This document shows, one piece after another, positions 17,080 through 26,481 of a stretch of 64,000 nucleotides of DNA. The stretch's first letter is position 1, and the number at the start of each line of letters is the position of its first letter. The stretch is from Streptomyces sp. DH5 (GTDB lineage: Bacteria; Actinomycetota; Actinomycetes; Streptomycetales; Streptomycetaceae). The translations under genes and the position numbers were made by a program. The notes beneath the pieces were generated by a model, which saw nothing but the letters and a program-made list of their open reading frames with translations, was not told where the DNA came from and made no database searches. The stretch is from positions 248,001 to 312,000 of the forward strand of contig NZ_JAHWGP010000001.1 in the NCBI RefSeq assembly GCF_020873915.1, given 5' to 3'.

Positions 17080-18414
17080 TCAGGGGTGTTCGGGTGGTCC
17101 CGCGGCGTGCGCACGGGGGCGGTCCCGCGCCGGGACCGTCGAGTGGGGGAGGAGGTCGTGGGGGGCGTCCGGGAGGAGGACCTCGACCTCCACGTTCTCC
17201 GCGAAACGGTACGGACGGTGGTCCAGCAGGGCACCCAGGTAGCGCCGGATCCGGGACATCTCCGCCCGCACCGTCACCGTGCGGGAGGGATCGCCGAAGA
17301 GGTCCCCGGCCAGGGCCGCCGCGCTGCGGCCGGTGCGGTGCACGGCCAGCAGGTACAGCAACTCGGCGTGTCTCGGGCTCAGTTCATGGGACCACGAGCC
17401 CGCCCCGCCGGACACGTCCACCGTCCGGCGGCGCGGCTCCCGCAGGTCCAGCACGATCCGCGTCCCGGCACGTGTCACCGGCTCGTCGGCCGCCCGCACC
17501 AGCCAGCCCTCCGCCAGCGGCTCCAGCGAGCACCGGCCCAGCGCCGGCAGCCACCGTGTGCCTGCCGACACCGACTTGGGCAGCGCCAGCCGCTCCGTGT
17601 ACGGCATCCCGGTCACCGCCGCCGTCCACCCGTGCCGGTCCACCACGAGCGCGCGCCCGGCGGTGCGCGCCAGCACCGGTGCCCCCACCGCGCGCAGCCG
17701 TTCCAGCGACCGCAGGTGCCGCTCCCGCAGCCGCGCCTCGGCCAGCTTCGCCACCGAGTCGACCCACGCCAGCGTGGCCGGGTGCATCGTCTCCAGCGGC
17801 CCGCTCACATCGACCACGCCGATCAGCCGCCCGTCCCGGGGGTCGGTGATCGGCGCCCCTGCACACGTCCAGGAGGCGTGCGACCGTACGAAGTGCTCGG
17901 AGGCGAACACCTGCACGGGGCGACCGGCCACCGCCGGCGTGCCCACCCCGTTGGTGCCGACGACGTCCTCGCGCCAGTCCGCGCCGATCTCGAAGCCCAG
18001 CGCGTCCGCCTTGCGCAGCACCGGCGTGCTGCCCTCCCGCCACAGCACCCGGCCCTCCTCGTCGGCCACCACCATGATGTGGTGCGCGACGTCCGCGACC
18101 GACAGCAGCCCTTCCCGCAGGACCGGCAGCACGTGCCGCAGCGTCGACGACGCCCGCCGCCGCTGCACCTCCTCCCGGGACAGCAACCCGCTGCGGAAGT
18201 CGTGGTCCGGGTCCACGCCGCTGCGCAGCATCCGTTCCCAGGACTGGCCGATCACCGGGCGGGGAGCCACCGGGGCACGTCGCCCGGACAGCGCGGCGGA
18301 ACGGACCTCGTCGAGCACCCGCGCCGCGCGTGCCGAGTCGACGGCGGCCAACTGCGTCACGTCCATGGGCGAGAGCGCCACCGGACCTCCCGGGAGAAAA
18401 CCTGTCGGACCCAT
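17080..18414 (-). CDS. GAF-domain transcriptional regulator
   Basis: 444 aa. An N-terminal region with VIGQSWERMLRSGVDPD is typical of AcoR-like regulators. It is followed by a GAF sensor domain (around DVVGTNGVGTPAVAGRPVQVFASEHFVRSHASW, roughly residues 145-215, given here in parts) and a C-terminal DNA-binding domain with HELSPRHAELLYLLAVH. There is no AAA+ sigma-54 domain, as expected for Streptomyces. It lies downstream of, and on the same strand as, the AidB-type acyl-CoA dehydrogenase but is separated by a hairpin. Ligand and targets unknown. Confidence 0.82.
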   Translation of the reverse strand: MGPTGFLPGGPVALSPMDVTQLAAVDSARAARVLDEVRSAALSGRRAPVAPRPVIGQSWERMLRSGVDPDHDFRSGLLSREEVQRRRASSTLRHVLPVLREGLLSVADVAHHIMVVADEEGRVLWREGSTPVLRKADALGFEIGADWREDVVGTNGVGTPAVAGRPVQVFASEHFVRSHASWTCAGAPITDPRDGRLIGVVDVSGPLETMHPATLAWVDSVAKLAEARLRERHLRSLERLRAVGAPVLARTAGRALVVDRHGWTAAVTGMPYTERLALPKSVSAGTRWLPALGRCSLEPLAEGWLVRAADEPVTRAGTRIVLDLREPRRRTVDVSGGAGSWSHELSPRHAELLYLLAVHRTGRSAAALAGDLFGDPSRTVTVRAEMSRIRRYLGALLDHRPYRFAENVEVEVLLPDAPHDLLPHSTVPARDRPRAHAAGPPEHP

Positions 18415-18564
18415 ACTGCCGCCTGTCCGGGATGCGGACGCTCAGTACCCTGACGGGAACGGTACGTTGCAACCCCCTGCAACCCTGGTGGACGGCCGGG
18501 GGCTGATCGAACATGGAGCGACGCCGTCCCGAGCGGCGTCCACGGCTCTCAAGGGGCCCGTGCG

Positions 18565-18602
18565 GCGGGGGTGGTGCCGTGTCGGCGCAGCACCACCCCC
18601 GC
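18565..18602 (-). terminator. hairpin after the acyl-CoA dehydrogenase gene
   Basis: Perfect 13-bp arms at 18565-18577 and 18590-18602 around a 12-nt loop, placed 9 bp beyond the stop of the minus-strand acyl-CoA dehydrogenase. No T-run is visible; in high-GC actinomycetes such stems often act as terminators. Confidence 0.65.
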
Positions 18603-18611
18603 GTCGCCCGC

Positions 18612-20246
18612 TCAGGACACCGGCCGGGCCCGCTCCACCACCGACGCCAGGTCCAGCGTGTGCGGCAGCGTCCCGAACGACGCGCCCGCGTCGCCGCCCA
18701 GCCGTCCCGCGCAGAACGCGTCCGCCACCTCCGGCGGCGCGTACCGCACCAGCAGCGACCCCTGGAGCACCAGCGCCAGTCGCTCCACCAGCCGCCGCGC
18801 CCGCCCCTCGACACCCTCCAGGTCGGACAGTTCCGTCAGCAGGTTCTTGATCGCCGCGTCCAGCCGGTGATCCGCCCCGCGCGCCCGGCCGACCTCCCGC
18901 AGGTACGCGTCCAGCGCCGCCGGCTCCCGGCGCAGCGCCCGCAGCACGTCCAGCGCCTGCACGTTGCCGGCGCCCTCCCAGATCGAGTTCAGCGGCGACT
19001 CCCGCACCAGCCGGGGCATGCCCGACTCCTCCACGTACCCGTTGCCGCCCAGGCACTCGGCGGCCTCGACCGCGACGGGCGCGCACCGCTTGGTCACCCA
19101 GTACTTCGCCGCCGGCACCGCGATCCGCAGCAGCGCCCGCTCCTGCTCACCGCCGTCGTCGTACGCCGCCGCCAGCCGCAGCGCCAGCGTGGTGGCCGCC
19201 TCCGACTCCACCGCCAGATCGGCCAGCACGTTGCGCATCAGTGGCTGGTCGAGGAGCGTCCGGCCGAACGCCTCGCGGTGCGCGCAGTGGTGCACCGCCT
19301 GCGCCACGGCCTGCCGCATCAGCCCGGCCGAGCCCAGCACGCAGTCCAGCCGGGTCGCCGCGACCATCCCGATGATGGTGCGCACCCCGGCCCCCTCGTC
19401 CCCGACCCGGCGGGCCCACGTCCCGTCGAACTCGACCTCGGCGGACGCGTTGGACCGGTTGCCCAGCTTGTCCTTGAGCCGCTGGATGAGGAACACGTTG
19501 CGCGTGCCGTCCTCCAGCACCCGCGGCACCAGGAAGCACGTGAGGCCTCCGGGCGCCTGCGCCAGCACCAGCAGCCCGTCCGACATGGGCGCCGAGCAGA
19601 ACCACTTGTGCCCGGTCAGCTCGTACGTGCCGTCCTCGGCCAGGGGCCGCGCGGCCGTCGTGTTCGCCCGTACGTCGCTGCCGCCCTGCTTCTCCGTCAT
19701 GCCCATCCCGAACAGCGCGCCGGGCTTCTGGTCGGGCGGTCGCAGGGCCCGGTCGTAGACCGTCGACGTGAGCCGGGGTTCCCACTGCGCCGCCAGCGCC
19801 GGGTCGGCGCGCAGCGCCGGCACCGCCGCGTGGGTCATGGACAGCGGGCAGCAGTTGCCGGCCTCCGCCTGCGTCCACATCAGGAACGCCGCGGCCCGCC
19901 GCACGTGTCCGCCCGGTCGCCCCCACGCCGCCGTGAGTCCCGCCGAGACGCCCTTGCCGAGCAGCCGGTGCCAGGCGGGGTGGAAGTCGACCTTGTCGAT
20001 CCGGTGACCGTAGCGGTCGTGGGTGCGCAGCCGGGGCGGGTTCTCGTTGGCCTGCACCCCCCACTCCTGCACCTGCGCGGAGCCGACCGTCCGCCCGAGC
20101 CCCGACAGTTCCGAGCGCCCTTCCTCCAGCACGTCCGCGGCCAGGTGCCGCTCGACCGCCTCCACCAGGGCCCGGTCGGCGCCGAAGACGTCGTACTGCA
20201 CCAGCGGGGGAGCCTGATTGGTCACGGTGTGCGTGCTGCCTGCCAT
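18612..20246 (-). CDS. AidB-type acyl-CoA dehydrogenase
   Basis: 544 aa, longer than short-chain acyl-CoA dehydrogenases and typical of the AidB/IBR subgroup. Conserved segments: FGMGMTEKQGGSDV (FAD site), GHKWFCSAPMSDGLLVLAQ, and ECLGGNGYVEESGMPRLVRE followed by SIWEGAGNVQALDVLRAL. In E. coli AidB is a DNA-binding flavoprotein of the alkylation response with weak isovaleryl-CoA dehydrogenase activity; many Streptomyces members are simply annotated acyl-CoA dehydrogenase. ATG at 20246 begins MAGSTHTVTNQAPPL, matching the family start. It is divergent from the YihY gene at 20336. Confidence 0.88.
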   Translation of the reverse strand: MAGSTHTVTNQAPPLVQYDVFGADRALVEAVERHLAADVLEEGRSELSGLGRTVGSAQVQEWGVQANENPPRLRTHDRYGHRIDKVDFHPAWHRLLGKGVSAGLTAAWGRPGGHVRRAAAFLMWTQAEAGNCCPLSMTHAAVPALRADPALAAQWEPRLTSTVYDRALRPPDQKPGALFGMGMTEKQGGSDVRANTTAARPLAEDGTYELTGHKWFCSAPMSDGLLVLAQAPGGLTCFLVPRVLEDGTRNVFLIQRLKDKLGNRSNASAEVEFDGTWARRVGDEGAGVRTIIGMVAATRLDCVLGSAGLMRQAVAQAVHHCAHREAFGRTLLDQPLMRNVLADLAVESEAATTLALRLAAAYDDGGEQERALLRIAVPAAKYWVTKRCAPVAVEAAECLGGNGYVEESGMPRLVRESPLNSIWEGAGNVQALDVLRALRREPAALDAYLREVGRARGADHRLDAAIKNLLTELSDLEGVEGRARRLVERLALVLQGSLLVRYAPPEVADAFCAGRLGGDAGASFGTLPHTLDLASVVERARPVS

Positions 20247-20335
20247 GTCCCGAACGTACCCCCTGGCGTTCCGCCCTCACCCGGCGACCGGGCCTCTGGG
20301 TGAGTGCGACCAGGCACGACGGATACCTTTAGGAC

Positions 20336-21487
20336 GTGCAGCCAGCAAGTGAATCCCCAGACGCGCCCTCCGGCCGCCTCCACCGGGCCCGGGCCCTCTA
20401 CCGGAACGTCTCCAAACGCAGGACGGCCTGGCTGCTGCTCAAGGACACCGTCAATTCCTGCATGGAGTACCGCATCCTGGGCCTGGCGGCCGAGGCCGCG
20501 TTCTTCACGCTCCTGTCGGTGCCCCCGCTGCTGCTCAGCATGATCGGTCTGCTCGGCTACGTCGACGCCTGGACCGGCGCCGACACCATCCAGAGCCTGC
20601 AGCGCAACCTGCTCGACGCCTCCCGCACGGTGTTGTCCGACCGGGGCGTGAGCCAGATCGCGGAACCGATCCTGCGGGACGTGACGAAGGGCGGCCGGCC
20701 CGATGTCATCTCCCTCGGCTTCCTGATCGCCGTCTGGTCGGGCTCCCGCGCGGTGAACGTCTTCATCGAGACGATCACCGTCATGTACGGCCTCGACGGC
20801 GTCCGGGGCATCGTGAAGACCAGGCTGCTGGCCTTCCTGCTGTTCATCGTGGCCCTGCTGATCGGCTCGGTCGCGTTGCCGCTGATGGTCGCGGGCCCGG
20901 ACGCGGTCGTGGAGATCGTGCCCTGGTCGACGACGCTCGTCCAGATCCTGTACTGGCCGGTCGTCATCCTGCTCTCCGTCGCCTTCCTGACGACGCTCTA
21001 CCACGTCTCCGTACCCGTGCGCTCCCCGTGGATCGAGGACGTCCCGGGCGCGCTGGTCGCCCTCGCCATGTGGGTGCTCGGCAGCTTCCTGCTGCGGATC
21101 TACCTGACCAACACCGTCGAGGGCCCCACCATCTACGGCTCCCTGGCCGCCCCCGTCGCCGTGCTCCTGTGGATCGGCGTGTCCGCGTTCGCCGTGCTCG
21201 TCGGCGCGGCCGTCAACGCGGCCATCGACCGGGTGTGGCCGGCCGCCGCGACCGCCGCCGCCCGCGAGGCCAACGAGCGGCTGCGGCAGGCGCAGGTCGC
21301 CGAGTACGTCGCCCGCACCGCCGTCACGGCGGACGACGCCGGCGAGGCCGATGCCGACATGCCCTCCGAGTTCCCCGAACGCTGGTCCCGTTTCCTCCCC
21401 CCGGAGGACGTCACGGCCCGCCTGCGCGCCCACGCGAAGACCACCCACCCGAAGGACGGCGAACCCCCGCCCCCCGAGGACGAGTAG
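20336..21487 (+). CDS. YihY/BrkB-family inner-membrane protein
   Basis: 383 aa polytopic membrane protein of the YihY (UPF0761) family. Six hydrophobic segments can be followed between about residues 45 and 300, including AEAAFFTLLSVPPLLLSMIG, LLAFLLFIVALLIGSVALPL and a later APVAVLLWIGVSAFAVLVGA segment. The C-terminal tail is hydrophilic and acidic/basic. The GTG start has only a poor AGGA immediately before it, and a TACCTT -10-like box sits about 10 nt upstream, so the transcript may be leaderless. Function of the family is unsettled; the early RNase BN assignment was withdrawn. Confidence 0.87.
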   Translation: MQPASESPDAPSGRLHRARALYRNVSKRRTAWLLLKDTVNSCMEYRILGLAAEAAFFTLLSVPPLLLSMIGLLGYVDAWTGADTIQSLQRNLLDASRTVLSDRGVSQIAEPILRDVTKGGRPDVISLGFLIAVWSGSRAVNVFIETITVMYGLDGVRGIVKTRLLAFLLFIVALLIGSVALPLMVAGPDAVVEIVPWSTTLVQILYWPVVILLSVAFLTTLYHVSVPVRSPWIEDVPGALVALAMWVLGSFLLRIYLTNTVEGPTIYGSLAAPVAVLLWIGVSAFAVLVGAAVNAAIDRVWPAAATAAAREANERLRQAQVAEYVARTAVTADDAGEADADMPSEFPERWSRFLPPEDVTARLRAHAKTTHPKDGEPPPPEDE

Positions 21488-21510
21488 CCCGTCCGGCGTT
21501 CGAGGACGAG

Positions 21511-21552
21511 GCCCGTTCAGGGCCGGAAACGGGCTCCGGGGGCGAAGCCCCC
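21511..21552. terminator. bidirectional terminator pair between convergent genes
   Basis: Two hairpins: GCCCGTT/AACGGGC (21511-21534) and GGGGGC-GAA-GCCCCC (21538-21552). They lie between the convergent YihY and NmrA-like genes, where a bidirectional terminator is expected. Confidence 0.7.
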
Positions 21553-21606
21553 AGGGGCGGGACGGGGCGGCGGGGGCGGACCAACCGGGCGACGCCCCGG
21601 TCCGGC

Positions 21607-22446
21607 TCACGCCTTCCACGTGCCGGCCGCCGCCTCCCCGGCGAACCCGGAGAAGTCCCGCGGCTCGCGCCCCAGCACCCGTCGCACCCCGTCCTCCACG
21701 TGCGCGTTCCGCCCGTCGAGCAGCGTCCCGAACACCCCGGTGAGGAACGCGGCCTCCTCCTCCGGCACCCCGAGCCCCACCAGCGCCTCGCCGTAGTCGC
21801 GCACCGGCACCGGCCGGTAGGTCAGTGTCCGTCCCGCGGCCGCCGCGATCTCCGCCACCGCCTCCCGCCAGGTCAGCAGCCGGGGCCCGGTCACGGTGAG
21901 CGTCCGGCCCGCGTACCGTTCCCCGTCCCTCACCGCGGCCACCACCACCTCCGCGACGTCCCGCGCGTCCACGAACGGCTCCGCCACCTCACCCGCCGGG
22001 AACACCAGTTCCCCGCGCCGCAGCTCGTCCACCAGCGGCCCCTCGCTGAAGTTCTGCGCGAACCAGGCGGCCCGTACGACCGTCCACTCCGCGCCCGACG
22101 CGCGCAGCGCCTCCTCCGTGGGCAGCGCCTGGTCCTCACCCCGCGCGGACAGCAGCACCAGCCGCCGCACCCCCAGCCCCACCGCCACCCCGGCCAGCTC
22201 TCCGACCGCCTCCGCGGTCCCGGGAGCCCCCACATCGACGGGGTGCGCCAGATACGCCGCGTCCGCCCCGCGCAGGGCCCGCTCCCACGTCGACCGGTCC
22301 GTCCAGTCGAACCCGGTCGCCCGCGACGCCGCCCGTACCGTCGTCCCCGCCGCCTCCGCGGCCCGCGCCACCCGGCTCCCCGTACGCCCCGAGGCCCCCG
22401 TGACGACCAGGGTCATGTCCTTCGCGTTCTTCACGTCGTCCGTCAT
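21607..22446 (-). CDS. NmrA/SDRa5-type NAD(P)-binding protein
   Basis: 279-residue atypical short-chain dehydrogenase. The dinucleotide-binding loop is VVTGASGRTGSRVARAAEAAG, followed by FDWTDRSTW and a VRRLVLLSARGEDQAL segment. The usual SDR catalytic Tyr-x3-Lys is absent, as in NmrA-type redox sensors and quinone oxidoreductase-like proteins. Divergent from an AraC-family regulator 82 bp away, an arrangement common in Streptomyces where the regulator controls the oxidoreductase. The start at 22446 is favoured over an internal ATG at 22416, which has no properly spaced site. Confidence 0.83.
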   Translation of the reverse strand: MTDDVKNAKDMTLVVTGASGRTGSRVARAAEAAGTTVRAASRATGFDWTDRSTWERALRGADAAYLAHPVDVGAPGTAEAVGELAGVAVGLGVRRLVLLSARGEDQALPTEEALRASGAEWTVVRAAWFAQNFSEGPLVDELRRGELVFPAGEVAEPFVDARDVAEVVVAAVRDGERYAGRTLTVTGPRLLTWREAVAEIAAAAGRTLTYRPVPVRDYGEALVGLGVPEEEAAFLTGVFGTLLDGRNAHVEDGVRRVLGREPRDFSGFAGEAAAGTWKA

Positions 22447-22528
22447 GGGGCCGATTCAACCGCCGTGCCCCGCGGCCGGACCATCGCCGAGCGGCTCACT
22501 CCCATACGCCCGCGTCTACGCTGACCCC

Positions 22529-23464
22529 ATGGACGCACTCACCGGCCTGCTGGAAGGCCCCAGGGCTCGGGGCGCGTTCATGATCCGGGCGTGTTTCGAC
22601 CCGCCGTGGGCGGTCCGCGTGGAGGACGGCGCCCCGCTGACGGTGATGGTCCTCGTCCGCGGCGACGCGTGGATCGTGCGGGACGGCGGACAGCGCCTGC
22701 GGCTGCGCCCCGGCGACCTGGCCCTCGCGCGCGGCCCCGCCCCGTACACCTGCGCCGACGCCCCCGGGACGGCCCCGCAGGCGCTGATCCTGCCGGGCGG
22801 CGCGTGCCACTACCCCGACGGCCGGCCCCTGAACGGTGTGATGGACCTCGGCGTCCGCACCTGGGGCGACCGCCCCGACGGCGGCACGGTGATGCTGATC
22901 GGCACCTATCGGATGCGCGGCGAGACCGGCGGACGCCTGCTGGACGCGCTGCCCCCGCTGCTCTTCCTCACCGCCGACGCGTGGGACTGCCCGCTCCTGC
23001 CCTTCCTCCTGGAGGAGGTCGTGCGGGAGGCACCCGGTCAGGAGGTCGTCCTGGACCGCCTGCTCGACCTGCTGGTCGTCGCCGCGCTGCGCACCTGGTT
23101 CGACCAGCCCGAGGCGGAGCCGCCCGCCTGGTACGCGGCCCTGTCCGACCCCGTCGTCGGCCCGGTCGTACGCCTGCTCCAGAACGACCCCGCCCACCCG
23201 TGGACGGTCGCCGCCCTCGCCGCGAAGGCGGGCGTCTCCCGCGCCGCTCTGGCCCGCCGCTTCACCCGGCTCGTCGGCGAACCCCCGATGACCTACCTCA
23301 CCGGCTGGCGCCTCGCCCTGGCCGCGGACCGCCTGCGCGACACCGACGACACCATCGGCGCCCTCGCCCGCCAGGTCGGCTACGGCAGCGCCTTCGCCCT
23401 GTCCACCGCCTTCAAACGGGCCTACGGGGTCAGCCCCCAGGAGTGGCGGACCGGCGCGGCGTAG
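22529..23464 (+). CDS. AraC-family regulator with cupin-type sensor
   Basis: 311 aa. The N-terminal AraC_binding_2/cupin_6-type domain (about residues 1-190) includes [16 protein letters not shown]. The C-terminal AraC double helix-turn-helix (residues about 205-305) has [20 protein letters not shown] and [14 protein letters not shown]. The frame is open well upstream, but the ATG at 22529 gives the expected family length and leaves an 82-bp intergenic space with the divergent NmrA-like gene. Regulation of that neighbour is inferred from arrangement. Confidence 0.87.
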   Translation: MDALTGLLEGPRARGAFMIRACFDPPWAVRVEDGAPLTVMVLVRGDAWIVRDGGQRLRLRPGDLALARGPAPYTCADAPGTAPQALILPGGACHYPDGRPLNGVMDLGVRTWGDRPDGGTVMLIGTYRMRGETGGRLLDALPPLLFLTADAWDCPLLPFLLEEVVREAPGQEVVLDRLLDLLVVAALRTWFDQPEAEPPAWYAALSDPVVGPVVRLLQNDPAHPWTVAALAAKAGVSRAALARRFTRLVGEPPMTYLTGWRLALAADRLRDTDDTIGALARQVGYGSAFALSTAFKRAYGVSPQEWRTGAA

Positions 23465-23474
23465 CCTGGGCGTC

Positions 23475-24161
23475 GTGTACAGGGAGCGGGCGTCGCGGCT
23501 GGCGGGCGCGGTCGTGTGGACCCACACCCCGTCCGGGAACGGGCAGGGCAGGGTACTGCCCGACGGCTGCATGGACCTGCTCTGGCACGAGGGGCGCCTG
23601 CTGGTCGCCGGCCCGGACACCCGTGCCCACCTCACCGGGGGAGAGCCGAGCGCCTGGGCGGGCATCCGCTTCCCTCCCGGCACCGCGCCCGCCCTGCTGG
23701 GAGTCCCCGCCCACGAACTGCGCGACCGCCGCGTCGACCTGGCCGACCTGTGGCCCGCCGCGGAGGTGCGGCGTCTCACCGCCCGGGTCGACGCCGAGGG
23801 CGACCCCGTGCGGGGCCTGGAGGACCTCGCGCTGCGCCGGGCGGCGGACACCGTCCCGCCCGACCCCCTGCTCACCCGTCTCGTGTCCGCCCTCGACGCG
23901 GGGCGCCCGGTCGCCGCGACCGCCGACGAACTCGGCCTGACAGCGCGCCAGCTGCACCGCCGTTCCCTCGCCGCGTTCGGCTACGGCCCCAAGACCCTGG
24001 CCCGCATCCTGCGCATGCGCCGCGCCCTCGACCTGGCCCGCGCGGGCGTCCCCTTCGCCGAGACGGCCGCCCGCGCCGGCTATGCCGACCAGCCCCACCT
24101 GGCCCGCGACGTCAGGGACTTGACGGGACTGTCACCGGGCCGCCTGCTCGCCCGCGGGTAG
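23475..24161 (+). CDS. AraC-family regulator (DUF6597 sensor)
   Basis: 228 aa. A short N-terminal sensor of the DUF6597 type (YRERASRL..., [23 protein letters not shown] in part) precedes a C-terminal AraC domain with [19 protein letters not shown] and a [21 protein letters not shown] second helix-turn-helix. GTG start 10 bp after the preceding AraC gene, so the two regulators are probably co-transcribed. The 3' end overlaps the convergent VOC gene by 30 bp. Ligand unknown. Confidence 0.82.
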   Translation: MYRERASRLAGAVVWTHTPSGNGQGRVLPDGCMDLLWHEGRLLVAGPDTRAHLTGGEPSAWAGIRFPPGTAPALLGVPAHELRDRRVDLADLWPAAEVRRLTARVDAEGDPVRGLEDLALRRAADTVPPDPLLTRLVSALDAGRPVAATADELGLTARQLHRRSLAAFGYGPKTLARILRMRRALDLARAGVPFAETAARAGYADQPHLARDVRDLTGLSPGRLLARG

Positions 24162-24545
24162 CGGTGCGAACAGGTCCACGCCGTTCCCGTCCGGGTCGAG
24201 GAGGACGGCGTAGCGCTGCCCCCACACCGCGTCGAACGGCTTCAGTTCGCACCGGCTGCCGGCGGCGGTCATCTCCTCGAAGAGCGTGTCGACCTCCGCC
24301 GGACTGTCGCACCGCAGCGCGAGGGAGGTCCTGCCGGCGTCCGCCGGCGGCCGCCACGCCGTGTGGAAGGAGCGGATCACCTCCTCCGTGTCCATCATGA
24401 ACCGCAGCCCGCCCGGCAGTTCGGCTTCCACGTGTCCCTGCGTCTCGGCCCCCTCGGGGAAGGCGAACCCCAGCCGCCGGTAGAAGGCGACGGAGGCGGC
24501 CATGTCCGAGACGACCATCCCGATGGCATCGAATCGTGCACTCAT
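24132..24545 (-). CDS. VOC (glyoxalase/bleomycin-resistance) family protein
   Basis: 137 aa with the paired beta-alpha-beta-beta-beta modules of the VOC superfamily: [22 protein letters not shown] at the start (shown in part by FYRRLGF) and [17 protein letters not shown] at the end, where the metal-ligand Glu is replaced by Asp in NGVDLF. Start ATG at 24545; the longer frame upstream is a composition artefact. Overlaps the convergent AraC gene by 30 bp. Substrate unknown; such proteins are often lyases or drug-binding resistance proteins. Confidence 0.83.
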   Translation of the reverse strand: MSARFDAIGMVVSDMAASVAFYRRLGFAFPEGAETQGHVEAELPGGLRFMMDTEEVIRSFHTAWRPPADAGRTSLALRCDSPAEVDTLFEEMTAAGSRCELKPFDAVWGQRYAVLLDPDGNGVDLFAPLPAGEQAAR

Positions 24546-24613
24546 GGGGCCCACCGTAGGGTCGCGCCCGCACGGTGGTCTTGAAGGAATCGGACACCCT
24601 CCGGGGAGGAGGC

Positions 24614-25744
24614 TCAGCAGGACTGTCCCTCGTACAGCTCGGACCGGACCAGTTCGAGGAGCCGGCCGGTCCAGTTGCGGCCCGTGCCGCCGTCGTCGCC
24701 CCAGTAGCCGGAGTCGGAGTCGCCGTAGACGATCGTGGCGTCGCCGGTGGCGAGGAGCGCGCGGGCCGCTTCCGGATGCCGGGTGAACTTGTCCCGCAGC
24801 AGCCGGGTCATGACGGCCGTCCGGGACTCCTGCCAGCCCTGGCGCCGCTCGGCACCGGCGGCCAGATTCCGTGCGGAGAAGGTGCTGTCCGCCGCGGCGA
24901 CGGCCTCCCGTACGGCGGGATCGGCGACGGACAGGGCCCAGTAGGCGTGCGTGACGGTCGGGTAGGTGACCCCGTCGGCCTCGACGGCGGCCGGGTACTC
25001 GTTGCGCAGGGCCTTCGTGCCGGGGTCGTCGGACGGTTTCAGCGGGTAGCTCTCGTAGAGGTGGATCGCCGGGGAGACCCCGGTCGCCGGGCCGTCCGCC
25101 GGGACGCGTGCCCGAGCCCCGGCCGCCCACTCGGCCCGCTCCTCGAAGTAGGAGAGCGCCCAGTCGTACAGTTCCCGAGTGATCTTCTCGTCCGGCCTGC
25201 GGTCGGCGACTCCGCCGACCCCGCCCACCAGGATCTGCAGCGGCCAGTCCTTGCGGTCCATGTCGCCCAGCGCGTAGAGCCGCTTCGTCTCCGGAATGGC
25301 GAAGTAGGCCTCGCGTGCCGCGGCCCGCTTCTCCTCGGTCCGGTCGGCCAGGAACGCGTCGACCGCCGTGAGACAGCGGCCGGTCGAGTCCGGTCGTCGG
25401 TTGAGCTGGTCGATCGTGTCCCGGATCTCGGCGACCAGTGTCTCGGGATCGAGCCACATCCGGGGCGCGGTGAACGTCCACGAAGCCAGTTCGAACGCCG
25501 ACGCCTCCGCGCCCTCGGGTATCTCGGTGGCGACCCAGCCGCTGCGCAGTTTCTCCCCGAACTCCTCGAGGGTGACCAGTCCCCAGCAGTCGATGAGCCC
25601 GTCCGCGTAGATGAAGAGGTCGGTGAGGTGGTGGCCGCCGTTGCGGATGAAGGCGTGACGCCAGGTTCCGGGGACGCGTACGCCGTCCGCCATGCGGTAG
25701 GTGATCCGGTCGCCGATCATCCGCACATTCTCGAGCACCGTCAC
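24614..25744 (-). CDS. NADAR-domain protein with N-terminal DUF
   Basis: 376 aa. The C-terminal half (about residues 235-375) is a NADAR/YbiA-like domain: NEYPAAVEADGVTYPTVTHAYWAL, then the FSARNLA and WQESRTAVMTRLLRDKF segments, and the YGDSDSGYWGDDGGTGRNW motif, listed here in parts. NADAR proteins hydrolyse N-glycosidic bonds and include ADP-ribose hydrolases paired with DarT-type toxins. The N-terminal half (DGVRVPGTWRHAFIRNGGHH, LTDLFIYADGLIDCWG) resembles an uncharacterised domain seen fused to NADAR in actinobacteria. No DarT-like partner is adjacent. Divergent from the ThuA gene. Confidence 0.78.
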   Translation of the reverse strand: MTVLENVRMIGDRITYRMADGVRVPGTWRHAFIRNGGHHLTDLFIYADGLIDCWGLVTLEEFGEKLRSGWVATEIPEGAEASAFELASWTFTAPRMWLDPETLVAEIRDTIDQLNRRPDSTGRCLTAVDAFLADRTEEKRAAAREAYFAIPETKRLYALGDMDRKDWPLQILVGGVGGVADRRPDEKITRELYDWALSYFEERAEWAAGARARVPADGPATGVSPAIHLYESYPLKPSDDPGTKALRNEYPAAVEADGVTYPTVTHAYWALSVADPAVREAVAAADSTFSARNLAAGAERRQGWQESRTAVMTRLLRDKFTRHPEAARALLATGDATIVYGDSDSGYWGDDGGTGRNWTGRLLELVRSELYEGQSC

Positions 25745-25791
25745 GGCCGCCCGGTACCGGATTTCGGGCGCCCGCGCATAGGCTCCGGCGC

Positions 25792-26481
25792 ATGGCCGCC
25801 CCCGCCCGCTCCGCGCTCCTCGTGTACACCCGCACCACCGACTACCGGCACGACTCCATCCCGGCCGGTGTCGCCGCCCTGCGGGATCTCGGTGTCTTCG
25901 ACGTCGACGCCACCGAGGACCCGGCCGCCTTCGAGCGGCCGCTCGACCGGTACGCCGCCGTGGTGTTCCTCTCCACCAGCGGTGAGGTCCTCACCCCGGC
26001 CGGGCGCGAGCGGCTGGCGGCGTACGTGGAGGCGGGCGGAGGGTTCGCCGGGGTGCACGCCGCCGCCTGCACGGAGTACGACTGGCCGTACTACGGCGGA
26101 CTCCTCGGGGCCCGCTTCGACCGGCACCCGGCGCTCCAGCCGGGCCGCGTCGTGGTCGAGGACCGCGACCACCCGGCGACCCGGCACCTGCCGGCCGTCT
26201 GGGAGTTCACCGACGAGTGGTACGACTTCCGCACCAGCCCGCGTCCCGCCGCGCGGGTCCTCCTCTGCGCCGACGAGTCGTCGTACGAGGGCGGCGGGAT
26301 GGGTCCCGACCACCCCCTGGCGTGGTGCCGTGGCCAGGGTGCGGGGCGGGTCTTCTACACCGCGCTCGGGCATGCCGCCGACGCCTACGACGACCCCGCG
26401 TTCCGCGCCCACCTGCGCGGCGGGATCGGCTGGGCCGCCGGAGCCGGTGAGCGGGTCAGTCCGAGCGCTGGGACGCCGTGA
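25792..26481 (+). CDS. ThuA-domain protein
   Basis: 229 aa glutamine-amidotransferase-fold protein of the ThuA (trehalose utilisation) family: LLVYTRTTDYRHDSIPAG, FAGVHAAACTEYDWPYYGGL, and the C-terminal GAGRVFYTALGHAADAY segment. These lack the catalytic Cys of true amidotransferases; recent work on the family points to oxidised sugar (3-keto-glycoside) chemistry. 26 bp of its 3' end overlap the convergent MFS gene. Confidence 0.85.
   Translation: MAAPARSALLVYTRTTDYRHDSIPAGVAALRDLGVFDVDATEDPAAFERPLDRYAAVVFLSTSGEVLTPAGRERLAAYVEAGGGFAGVHAAACTEYDWPYYGGLLGARFDRHPALQPGRVVVEDRDHPATRHLPAVWEFTDEWYDFRTSPRPAARVLLCADESSYEGGGMGPDHPLAWCRGQGAGRVFYTALGHAADAYDDPAFRAHLRGGIGWAAGAGERVSPSAGTP

Noticed and set aside
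16632-17849. long + strand open frame rich in Pro/Gly/Arg
   Set aside because: Composition artefact of the repeat block and the antisense of the GAF regulator; no domain, no ribosome binding site.
4165-20246. possible alkylation-response regulon linking the Ada-like and AidB-like genes
   Set aside because: They are about 14 kb apart in different contexts, and the Ada-like protein has lost its sensing and transfer sites.
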